A DNA stretch of 64,000 bases from Celoporthe dispersa (lineage: Eukaryota > Ascomycota > Sordariomycetes > Diaporthales > Cryphonectriaceae). Under the pieces are notes generated by a model that did no database searches, had not been told where the DNA came from, and was given only the letters and a program-made list of their open reading frames with translations. Location of the stretch: NCBI GenBank assembly GCA_016584495.1, contig WAID01000018.1:107857-171856 (forward strand). The letters are read 5' to 3'. This document shows, one piece after another, positions 1 through 8,960 of this stretch. The stretch's first letter is position 1. Each line of letters opens with the position of its first letter. Made by a program: the position numbers and the translations under genes.

Positions 1-375
1 GACTACGCTTACGGAGCCATCGACTGCGTGGCGCTCGCCGCCGGGAAATACGACCGTTCCTGCTTTAACACGGCCCTGCAGAAGGCTCAGCAGGCCGGTA
101 AGTCACCGAAGGTCCTGTGCCCAAGCAAGACGGACAAGACCAAGGAGGGCATCTGCGATCCCTCGACCGCACTCAAGAACGCCGACAGCTGGGCTCACAT
201 CGGCGCGCCCATCTACTTCTCCGAGATCTGCGGCCGTACCATCCCCATGACGAAGGCCGCCACGACTAAGAGAGAGCACGCCCGCGAGCTTCTGCAGCGG
301 ACGACGTGCGCCGCCGAGGCCAACTGGCTTGTCATCGATATCATCGATTCCGCAACGGACGACACGACCCTGTAG
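1..375 (+). CDS. Secreted M35-like/HRXXH metallopeptidase-family protein, 3' end only
   Basis: The frame is open from base 1 to the stop at 373-375, so the 5' part lies outside the window. The visible 124 residues open with DYAYG and contain NADSWAHIGAPIYFSEICG. The same order, a D-Y-x-Y-G element followed by an N-A-D-S/T alanine-rich helix, occurs at the C-terminal side of deuterolysin (M35) and HRXXH-type secreted fungal proteins. Several cysteines (C18, C33, C55, C67) fit a disulfide-rich secreted protein. The HExxH zinc site would lie upstream and is not visible, so catalytic activity cannot be judged. Family assignment is from motif resemblance only. Confidence 0.5.
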   Translation, partial: DYAYGAIDCVALAAGKYDRSCFNTALQKAQQAGKSPKVLCPSKTDKTKEGICDPSTALKNADSWAHIGAPIYFSEICGRTIPMTKAATTKREHARELLQRTTCAAEANWLVIDIIDSATDDTTL

Positions 376-1351
376 TGGGTCGAGGTACAAGGCTTGAAGT
401 CGAGAACATCGAAAAAAAAGGGGCTTGGGTGTGGGTGGGGGGGTTGGGGGTTGGGGGATTCTTGAAAGTAAAACGCTGGCGTTTATTATTAGATAGTGAG
501 GCTATAGTTCCCGTGGCGTTTTGGTGTGTTTAGTTTTGATATTTTGCATATGGCGTACGGCATCTTGTCTTCGCGCAAAGTGAATGAACAAATGGTTTTA
601 TATACGGTTCAGAGACCCTCGCTGCCACCCATGTAATAGTGTCTGATGATTTCTGGTGGACGTTCAACTGCTCTATATTCTGTTATAGAGGGAAGACGTT
701 GTATCTTGTGTGGGAAAAATATAGATACAGCCGGTTCTGATAGATTTAGCGATCGTCATTTCTCCACATCATATAATATCACACACCTCGCGCGGTCCGT
801 TGAGAGTATGCATGAGTATAGTCGTTGAATGGTCGCACGCCTAACTAACACCAGGCCCATAAGAGGAATGTGGATCGTCTTGAGTTTAATTGACACTTTA
901 GATCATTGAAGGTCGTGGGATTCTAGAGTACGGTCTACTATAGATCGCTGGCGATAGTAGAATAGTTATGTGCAAAGAACAAGTAGAACTTCTTGTGCTT
1001 GATAATTCCGACTCATCCGGGAGCAGCGATTTGCAACACGTTTGGAGGCCACCCCACGTGCAAGAACAGGCCGACAGGAAAGCGACTAGAAGAAAGTCGC
1101 AACGGGGGCCACCAGAAGCCGCACCTGCGGTGCTCCGAGCTGACCTCACCTATCCGCCTATCGGCCTAGCATTGATTGATTCGGAGCTTAGATTGTTGAT
1201 GCGACTCAGAAAGGAGGTGCCAAGAGTCCTGGGTCCCTTCTCAGGGCAAAGGTGGTGATTCGTCTCCTCATTATGACAGCAGCCCCGCATCAGATGGTGC
1301 CTGGCTTTCTTGCTTTTATCCACATATGGTCTCATCACCATTCAGCAGAAG
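376..1351. other. Intergenic, no supported gene
   Basis: About 1 kb without a convincing gene. A T/G-rich stretch follows the peptidase stop (about 410-470). A short frame at 968-1258 has no recognisable motif and I do not call it. Confidence 0.4.
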
Positions 1352-1740
1352 ATGCGTCTCATCCACACGAAGAGCCTCGAGCTTAAAGAGTTCATTGGTG
1401 ACAGAGTTCCAAAGTACGCCATTCTGAGTCATACATGGAGCTCAGATGAAGTCAGCTTTCAGGACTGGAAATCCGGCGATCTAGATCTTGAAAAGCGATC
1501 AGGGTTCGCCAAAATCAAGGGAGCATGCAACAAAGCCAGCAGTGATAACTTGAAATGACTATAGGTTGATACCAACTGCATAGACAGAACCAGCTCAGCT
1601 GAGCTCACTGAGGCCATCAACTCTATATACACTTTGTACAGAAATTCAGCTGCCTGTTATGCTTACTTGGCCGATGTCCCGCCTTACGACGAAACCGCCC
1701 ATGACCCGTTCCTCAAATTCAGGGAAAGTCCTTGGTATCC
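1352..1740 (+). pseudogene. HET-domain (heterokaryon incompatibility) N-terminal relic with RIP-like stops
   Basis: The frame starts MRLIHTKSLELKEF and contains YAILSHTW, the hallmark start of a HET domain, then DTNCIDRTSSAELTEAIN and YAYLADVPP, the next conserved blocks. Between them the expected K-W-L-W-V-D is read as K-TGA-L-TAG-V-D, with stops at 1556-1558 and 1562-1564. Both stops are explained by G-to-A changes in TGG tryptophan codons, which on the other strand are C-to-T, the signature of repeat-induced point mutation. The similarity ends near 1740, where a different relic begins. HET proteins trigger allorecognition cell death, and this copy cannot encode one. The family call is firm; RIP as the cause is inferred. 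Confidence 0.75.
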
Positions 1741-2816
1741 AATGCTAAATAAATTGTGGTCCCGAATGATAACAGGTATCAGATCTCGAGGCAAGAATAG
1801 CGATGTCTTGAAGTAGCATCGAAAAACTGCCCAGAAGAACGGTTTCGCTAGCGCGGAGCTTTGAACCACAGGACTTGACGACCGAGTTATATTCATCAAG
1901 GCCAACTTTGAGCTGCCATCACTCAGCTTGGATGAACCTATTTACGAATCCCTCCGCACACAGGTCAGACTCGTTGTTCATCCTGCTTGGTTAGTCAACT
2001 TCAATCTGGCCCTCTCCTCCTTTCGTCCTCTACTTGCAAGGCTCGTGAACCTACCGCTGTCTCTTACCGCATGTACCACATACTCCAGAGCACGTTTCGT
2101 CTTCCTCTCGCCCGTCTCCTCCGTAGAAGGGCGCACGGGCAATTCAGCACCAGAGGCAGTATTGCACTGCCTCAACATGCCTGCACCTCTTGGTTACGCC
2201 GGGTCTAAATTTCTAGACGAGCTGCTCGTCCACACTGCCGCCTAGCATTTTGAGGATGTTGCAGCCGCTACCATTATTCGCATCAGGCAGGTGGCCAGTT
2301 CTATATAAGGCTACGGCGTATGGAATCCTCGCAAATGGTTTCCCAGCCTCGTATTAAGCTCGATACACTTAGGGATGGTACCTAATGGTCTAGAGCGCCA
2401 CTTCGGAAAACGTTAACTCTATTCCCGTGAATCTTCTCGCTAATATCTTGGTTGAGCTTGCAACAACGAAAGCTACAAGAGATATTATCAGCGATGCAGA
2501 AGTATTTAATTTGCGAAATCCAAACCTTACTCATTGGGCCACGCTTTTGCCTGCTGTTATTAATATCGCTCATCCACCACTTCGATTTGTGCCCCCCGCG
2601 ACACGGCTCGCAGGCGTGCGGGCGAGCAACGACGCAGGGCACGACGACAATGATGTAGCCAGGAATCCCGCCCTCAAGCTGGTCGATGTCTTCAGCAAGT
2701 TTTGGGCGGCTGGTACTGTCACGCCCGTTCATCTTATGGCAGTGGACCAAAGGATTGCTATGTGCCCGGCTCTGCGAAGCCTTGAGGCGGTCAAACTGGA
2801 GTGGATGCGCAAGTGA
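1741..2816 (+). pseudogene. Relic of the terminal thioester-reductase domain of an NRPS-like (adenylate-forming reductase) gene
   Basis: Reading across frames recovers the usual order of a fungal A-T-R enzyme's NAD(P)-binding reductase domain. About 1880-2060 gives FELPSLSLDEPIYESL and AWLVNFNLALSSFRPLLA. About 2100-2240 gives FVFLSPVSSVEGR and LGYAGSKFLDELL, the region holding the catalytic Y-x3-K-like motif (here YAGSK). About 2310-2400 gives WNPRKWFPS and GMVPNGLERHFG. At 2427-2816 come NPALKLVDVFSKF and the C-terminal helices. At least three frame changes and several stops separate these blocks. No adenylation or carrier domain is visible upstream; the HET relic abuts directly. This is a truncated dead copy, possibly brought together with the HET fragment by rearrangement. 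Confidence 0.65.
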
Positions 2817-3496
2817 GTAGAGGACCGGGCAGCGTTACAAACAGCATGAGGAGGATACTGCGTTTCAAGCGATTCTTTTCCGAGATCCCAGGTCATTAAT
2901 GAGCATGCAATGGTTGCCAGTAATTCTCTGGATGTGGGTCTGTGCGAGTCCGACTGTTACGCAGCTGGCTCACTGGCCCACAATGACGTTCTCGACAGTC
3001 AGAGAAAGATTTTGTCATGTTTCTGTTTGTTTTCCCCAGGGTGCTATTGCCTTGCTTGTGACTTTCGTGTGTCGTGTGGATCCAGGTATAGCTCTTCCTG
3101 TTGTCTCTGCTAATTGTCTAAGATTGGCAGCAAGGCATCATTTTGGACTTCCGGCACTCCTGCCCGGAGAGATACTTCGGACCGGATGCTTCGTTCCGTT
3201 CATAAGAAGCAGCCCACGAATTGGGATAAGACTCGCCAAAACGTCCTCTACTTATGAGGCCTTATTGTTTGTTTCTTTTTGCAAAATTTATATTTTCCTA
3301 GCTGCGCGAACAATTTGTACTATATTGTGTAGTATATCTCCCCAATCCTATCAACAAACTGCCGGCCTCATCGCGGCGGGGGCGGTTATAACTGTCTCAG
3401 TCGAAAAGGCCAGATTCTATCTGAACTCGAAATCCATACGAGCCGTCTCGAAGCTCTACCCTAATTTAAAGCAACATGTCATAAGACATTATCTTC
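2817..3496. other. Intergenic between reductase relic and alpha-glucosidase
   Basis: A 202-residue open frame (2899-3507) crosses this stretch but has no recognisable domain, is rich in hydrophobic and cysteine residues, and runs into the 3' end of the opposite-strand glucosidase. I treat the region as the 3' flank of that gene. Confidence 0.45.
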
Positions 3497-4648
3497 TCAT
3501 GTCTTGACAAGAAAGACCCTGCCCTCATACGGCGAAAGCTTGTCGGAGCTATCTTTGGTCTCGGCCGTGGAGGCGATCAGGGACAGTATGGGCTCACTCT
3601 TGCTGTCAAAGCCTAGAACACTTGCCGCAGGGGCATCCCATGGCTTGGACGACGCCGTGAAATTGAGCACGACTAGGGCTTTCTCGCCCCGCGCGCTCGT
3701 CTTGACATACGTAAATAGCTCAGTGTCCTCGACGTCGACTAGGTCAAAGCGGCCGTGGACGAACAGGTCAGCATATTCGCGGCGGAACGCAAGCATCGAC
3801 CTCCAATAGGCCAACACAGAGCTCTTATTCTTGAGCTGGTCAGCGACGTTGATCTCCTTGGCCAGCGGGTGAGCTGCCATCCAGGTCTCTTTGCCGTTGG
3901 AGAAGCCACCGTGAGGCTTGGTGCCATCCCACACCATCGGAATGCGCGCGTGGTCGCGAGCCATATGCTGCAGCGCTGTGACGGCCTTCTCTAACCTCTC
4001 TGGGCGGACGGCGCCGTCCTCCGCCTTCGGAAGGTCCTTCAAAAACAGCAGGCTGTCGATGTCTTTGTACTGCGTGACAGGGTAGGACTCGAGCGATGGG
4101 TTCACCTGGCCGATCTCCTGCCCCTGGTACACGTACATGGTGCCTGACAGCGTCGACTGCAGCAGGGCCAGCAGTTTGCCAGACGCGACGCGGTGCTCAG
4201 GCGCGTCATTGACGAAGCGACTGATGCTGCGGGCCTGGTCGTGGTTTTCCATGAAGACGGTGCTCCAGCCGTCGGTGTCCCGGATGAGGGCCTGGGTGCG
4301 GTCCACTGCGCGCTTGAGGTCCGGCAGCTGCCACTTGCGGGGCCAGACGTCGTATTTGTGGACGGGGCCCGTGCCGATGTTCACGACGTCGAATTGGAAG
4401 ACCATGTTGAGCTGGCCGTCCCTGGCGCTGACGTATCGCAGCACACGGTCCGTCTCGGGCGTGCAGGGAAGCTCGCCGACCGTGATGGCGCCGTAGCGGC
4501 GCAGGATCTCGCTCATCTCGCCCAGAAACTCGTGCATGCGAGGGCCGTTGCAGTACAAGGCTGATGCTGCCTGGTACGGGACGCTGGGGTCTAGCACGGG
4601 CGCGTCGGGTAGGTCTCGCGGCTTGCTATACATGTTGACGGTGTCGAT

Positions 4649-4684
<36 letters not shown>

Positions 4685-5269
4685 CATGGAGCTCTCGTAG
4701 ATGGCCCGGCGCGTCTCGGGGTTCTCCCAGTTTAGGTCGGGCTGCTCGACGGCGAATAGGTGCAGGTAGTACTCCTCCGTGGCCGCGTCCCATTCCCACA
4801 CGCTGCCGCCGCCAAAGTTGGACCGCCAGTTGTTGGGCGGCTGCCTCTGGCCCTGGTCGTCGTATCTGGCAGGGCGCCAGATGTACCAGTCGCGCTTGGG
4901 GCTGGACTTGCTGGCGCGGGATTCCTTGAACCACTTGTGCTCGCTCGAGGAGTGATTGATGACCAGGTCCAGCATGATGCGCAGGCCGTGGGCGTGACAC
5001 TCGCGGATCAGCTGCTCCATGTCGGCGAGGGTGCCATAGGGGCCGTAGATGTCCTCGTAGTTGGAGATGTCGTAGCCCATGTCGACCTGGGGACTGTCGT
5101 ACATGGGGCTGATCCATATGACATTAACGCCCAGGGCCGCGATGTAATCTAGCTTGGAGATGATGCCCTGGAGGTCACCCACGCCATCGCCGTTGGAGTC
5201 CTTGAAGCTGGCCGGGTATATCTGATAAACCACGGCCGACTTCCACCAGGGCTTGTCGCCGGCAGTCAT
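3497..5269 (-). CDS. GH13 alpha-glucosidase, maltase type
   Basis: A 590-residue single-exon enzyme that hydrolyses alpha-1,4-linked glucose from maltose and short oligosaccharides; there is no signal peptide, so it is probably cytosolic. The start MTAGDKPWWKSAVVYQIYP is the family's usual N-terminus, and longer frames upstream use non-ATG starts and a CT repeat. The conserved GH13 blocks are present in order: DLVINHSS, GFRIDTVNM (nucleophile Asp), ITVGELPC (acid/base Glu) and MENHDQ (third carboxylate). The residue after the nucleophile is Thr (GFRIDT), as in yeast maltases, rather than Val as in isomaltases, so a maltose preference is inferred. The permease diverges from the same promoter and a Zn2Cys6 gene follows it, giving a standard fungal MAL-type cluster. 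No frameshift is seen. Confidence 0.93.
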
Positions 5270-5477
5270 GATGTGCGAAGTGACGAGGTTTCTGAGGTAG
5301 AAGGTGGAATTTTTCTTGTTCTTTTCCTCTCTGTTCCACCGCGGAATGTCCTCGAGAGGACAAAAGGTACGGAATAGGTGAGGAGGAGTCTTGACGGTTG
5401 TGAAGAAGAAATGAGTCTGGTCCTGGCTATCCTCTTTCACAATGTGGCATGAATGAAGTTGTGTCCTTAATAAATGC

Positions 5478-5510
<33 letters not shown>

Positions 5511-5535
5511 GCGCGCGCTCGCGCGCTCGCTCCCT
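5478..5535. repeat. CT microsatellite followed by a GC dinucleotide run
   Basis: Perfect or near-perfect CT repeats run from 5478 to about 5510 and pass into GCGCGC/CTCG repeats up to about 5535. It lies 210-265 nt upstream of the glucosidase ATG, so on the gene's strand it is a GA-rich tract in the leader or core promoter. It creates the spurious Arg-Glu-rich N-terminal extension of the longest open frame. Confidence 0.9.
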
Positions 5536-5718
5536 CGGCCACCACCTCCACCCCCACCTTCTTTCGCCCCTCTCGAAGATCGACAGAGGTCGCGCAGGCT
5601 CACGATGGTGGTTGTGGGTCCTGGTGCGACTCCCATGCGCGGCCATGTGCGGGGATTTAGCCGTTGAGAAAGGAGGAGTCGTCCACCGATGCAGACGTGG
5701 TCCTCATTGGGTCCTTGT

Positions 5719-5732
5719 CGGACCGACGACGG
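5719..5732. promoter_or_regulatory. CGG-N8-CGG repeat, candidate Zn2Cys6 activator site
   Basis: The sequence CGGACCGACGACGG is two CGG triplets in direct orientation with an 8-nt spacer, the arrangement recognised by AmyR-type regulators in Aspergillus. It sits between the maltase and permease genes. Whether the regulator encoded at 8961 binds it is inference. Confidence 0.45.
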
Positions 5733-6661
5733 AATAGCGCACGAGTTAGCATCACGATAACATGTCCAATTATACCGTGCAGGGCAGGTCCGGCACGAGC
5801 GAAGAAGGAATGGTTCGCATACCTGTACATTACTATGGTAGCCACAGGAGCTAAGCAAGCCTGCTCGCAGAGGTCATTGGGCGCTCACCAGCTGCATCTT
5901 GGAGTGAGATCCTGAAGGGGTAAGGCTGAGTGGTGGCGGGGTGTGACTGGTGGCCGGTCCTATTGGTCATTTGTCGGTCCGGTCAAGGATATGACGCGCT
6001 CATCAGCCCACGATGCACTGCAGCACGTGACCGGGCAAGGTAAGATTGGGGGTCCAGCCACTTTCGCGTTAGCCACAGAAGCGGGCGGGGCCCTTCACAG
6101 CGGTCATTGGGTGCCGGGCTACCAAGGTTATGATCAAGTCGCGGAGGGCTGAGACAAATTAGTCCCAAAGAATTCCCATTGAGACCTTCCATTGGCGTCT
6201 TTGTCGGCCCGAGATGGAATCCGTGTGCTTCGAGCGGACTACGCGAGGTGTGCCCCAGATTCTAGATCGGCCCCCACGGCATCCCCAGATTCTGGTCCCA
6301 TGCCTTCTACTCCTCCAGCCTCCTCGTCGTGTCGCTCCCAGCCGGATGGTACCGAATATGGTGGCATCCTGCTGCGACATGATAGAGCTCTGGACCTGGA
6401 CTGTCAGGATCAACACATGCCCTCCTGGCTTTATTCCTCGTCGGTCGCGAGTATATATGCAGGGGCCGGTGTCCCATGATGCCTTCAGGCTGCGCACTCT
6501 GCTCTGACATGAGGATTCACGTTTTAGGAACAGCCGCTGCATGGCCTCATATCGTGGCCTGATTATGTTACTGTCCGCCGCCATTGTTCATCACCGAGTA
6601 CGCGATCTCCTTTTTCCTTTCTGTTTCTTTTTCCTTTGTGACGACACTTCATCTTCCTACC

Positions 6662-8371
6662 ATGTCGCCTGCCAAGGATGAGCCAGCCCGCGTCCACCAG
6701 GGCCAGGATGCGATTCGGAGCATGAAAGTTGAGCATACCAATGTCGCGGACCTCATGCGCGAGGCTGCAGCCGCCACCCAGGCAGAGCGTGAGATGGGCC
6801 TGTGGGCCGCGCTTCGGCTGTATCCCAAGGCCGTCGGCTGGTCCATCTTGCTGTCGACTGCCGTTGTCATGGAGGGATACGACGTGGTCCTCCTCAGCCA
6901 ATTCTTCGCCTATGATACCTTCAATAAGCGGTTCGGCGACCTGCAGCCGGACGGCACGTACGAGCTCACCGCTGCCTGGCAGTCCGGGCTCGGAAACGGC
7001 GCCCTTGTCGGCGAGGTCATCGGCTTGTTCCTCAATGGCATCGTTGCCGAGCATATCGGCTACCGCAAGACCATGATTGGCTCCCTCGTCCTGGCTATCG
7101 GCTTCATCTTCATAATCTTCTTCTCCCAGAGCCTCACCCAGCTTCTCATCGGCGAGATCCTTATGGGCATCCCGTGGGGTGTCTTCCAGACCCTGACGAC
7201 CACCTACGCCGCCGAGGTCTGCCCGACCCACCTCCGTGCCTACCTAACCACCTATGTCAACCTGTGCTGGGTGTTAGGCCAGTTCATCGCCTCTGGGGTG
7301 CTGCGCGCCATGCTGAGCCGCACCGACGAGTGGAGCTACCGAATCCCCTGGGCGCTGCAGTGGATGTGGCCCGTCCCGCTCATCATCGGCATCACCTTCG
7401 CGCCCGAGTCTCCGTGGTGGCTGGTGCGCAAGGGCCGGAGCCAGGAGGCCAAGGCCGCCCTGGCACGACTGACGAGCTGCAGCAGCGACACGACGACCAT
7501 GACCCATAACAAGTTCAGCCTCGAAGAGACTGTGTCCATGATGATCCACACCAACGAGATCGAGCGTGCTGCCATGGAGGGCGTGACCTACTGGGATCTC
7601 TTCAACGGCTCCGTCACGCGCCGCCGGACCGAGATCGTGTGCACTGTCTGGGCCATCCAGACCCTGTGCGGTTCAACCTTCATGGGCTACTCGACCTACT
7701 TCTTCGAGCAGGCCGGTATGGCCATGACGAACTCCTTCGACATGTCCCTCGTGCAGTACGCCGTGGGCGCTGTTGGCACTGTCTCGTCGTGGTTCCTGAT
7801 GCAGCGCTTTGGCCGTCGAAGCCTATATCTGGGAGGGCAGGTCATTATGCTCGTCCTTCTGCTCGCCATCGGTTGCACCGCCTTCGCTGGCCGCAGCAAC
7901 GTGGCCGCCCAGTGGGCTATCGGCAGCCTGCTCCTCGTCTATACCTTTACCTACGACTGCACTGTCGGTCCCGTGTGTTACTCGCTCGTGGCGGAGCTGA
8001 CGTCGACCCGCCTCCGGACCAAATCGGTGGTCCTGGCGCGTAGCATCTACAACATTGTCGGCATCGTGACCAACATCATCACCCCGCGTATGCTTAACCC
8101 GACCGCCTGGGACTGGGGCGCCAAGTCGGCCTTCTTCTGGGCCGGCTCGTGTCTGCTGTGTGCCGTCTGGACCTTCTTCCGCCTGCCTGAGCCCAAGGGC
8201 CGCACCATCGGCGAGCTGGACATCCTGTTTGAGCAGGGTGTCTCGGCGCGCAAGTTCGACGAGACTGAGGTGGCCAGCTTCGTGAGCGAGCTAGAGCAGA
8301 CCACCGAGGCGAAAAAAGGGGACCTCATGGCACACGTGGAGCACTGCACGGCTGATGAGGACAAGTTCTGA
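6662..8371 (+). CDS. MFS alpha-glucoside (maltose) permease
   Basis: A 569-residue, single-exon, 12-helix sugar porter that would carry maltose and related alpha-glucosides across the plasma membrane by proton symport. Family signatures seen are EGYDVVLLSQFFAY in the first helix (as in Mal31/MalP proteins), GYRKTMIGS after helix 2, PESPWWLVRKGR before the central loop, RFGRRSLYLGG and a C-terminal PEPKGRTIGELDILFE (variant of PETKGRT). Length matches fungal maltose permeases. I chose the ATG at 6662 because the upstream frame begins only with TTG. It diverges from the GH13 maltase and precedes a Zn2Cys6 regulator, which supports maltose as substrate. No frame disruption. Confidence 0.92.
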   Translation: MSPAKDEPARVHQGQDAIRSMKVEHTNVADLMREAAAATQAEREMGLWAALRLYPKAVGWSILLSTAVVMEGYDVVLLSQFFAYDTFNKRFGDLQPDGTYELTAAWQSGLGNGALVGEVIGLFLNGIVAEHIGYRKTMIGSLVLAIGFIFIIFFSQSLTQLLIGEILMGIPWGVFQTLTTTYAAEVCPTHLRAYLTTYVNLCWVLGQFIASGVLRAMLSRTDEWSYRIPWALQWMWPVPLIIGITFAPESPWWLVRKGRSQEAKAALARLTSCSSDTTTMTHNKFSLEETVSMMIHTNEIERAAMEGVTYWDLFNGSVTRRRTEIVCTVWAIQTLCGSTFMGYSTYFFEQAGMAMTNSFDMSLVQYAVGAVGTVSSWFLMQRFGRRSLYLGGQVIMLVLLLAIGCTAFAGRSNVAAQWAIGSLLLVYTFTYDCTVGPVCYSLVAELTSTRLRTKSVVLARSIYNIVGIVTNIITPRMLNPTAWDWGAKSAFFWAGSCLLCAVWTFFRLPEPKGRTIGELDILFEQGVSARKFDETEVASFVSELEQTTEAKKGDLMAHVEHCTADEDKF

Positions 8372-8960
8372 TCTGTCGAGCTATGACCAAGAGCACGAGT
8401 GACTAGAGGCTGTCGTGAAGGCGAGGAGGTTAACAAGAAGCAGAGGAAGAAAAATATCAAGTCTCAGCTGCCAGAACACCTGCGTGGTCTTTCATGACGG
8501 AGATTCAATTCCCAAGCTTAATTTAGCCTTGAGCGACGGTTTACTTGCGTGATGTTGCACAGCTGCCAGAGTGAATCTTGTCTATAATGTGTAAGCGTGA
8601 TAAAATGTATACAATGGATGAAATCGATTATTTAGAAGCGGGATCACGATGTCTAGCAAAAATGGACAATCAGTGTCGATCAGAGTCGATCATATCAAGT
8701 CCGCTAGCGTCAGCTAACACACCCCCCTCCCCCCCCAGAACATCCACTATAATTAGGCTTTGCTACACAGTACTCTCCCGTATTACAGTAAGTAGCACAC
8801 AGCATCCATCCGCCAATCCCCACCCACACATCCCGATTCCTCGATGCAACCGCGCATGCAGCTCGCTTCACCTTAGCGACATCATCTTTCTTAACTCCAC
8901 CCATCTGTGTTTCCACCATCCGCCCATCTCCACAGCCTCATTTGACAAACCGAGTTATGC
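8372..8960. other. Intergenic, promoter of the regulator gene
   Basis: A 589-bp stretch between the permease stop and the regulator ATG. It has pyrimidine-rich segments (about 8715-8740 and 8790-8945), typical of fungal core promoters. No gene seen. Confidence 0.5.

Larger units (their letters stand above)
5270..6661. promoter_or_regulatory. Divergent promoter of the maltase and permease genes
   Basis: This 1.39 kb stretch separates two head-to-head maltose genes. It carries one CGG-N8-CGG direct repeat (5719-5732), five ATTGG pentamers (5706, 5876, 5962, 6106, 6191), which are CCAAT boxes on the minus strand, and a TATA-like TATATAT at 6452-6458 on the permease side. CCAAT boxes are bound by the HAP complex, and CGG repeats by Zn2Cys6 dimers such as AmyR. 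Shared maltose induction of both genes is inferred. Confidence 0.6.

Noticed and set aside
2899..3507. 202-residue plus-strand frame
   Set aside because: No recognisable domain or motif, overlaps the 3' end of the glucosidase, and composition is unlike the real genes here.
5270..5557. N-terminal extension of the alpha-glucosidase (about 96 extra residues)
   Set aside because: It lacks an ATG at its end, is made of Arg-Glu repeats from the CT microsatellite, and the ATG at 5269 gives the normal family N-terminus.
6563..7231. 222-residue minus-strand frame
   Set aside because: Exact antisense of the maltose permease; a codon-bias shadow.
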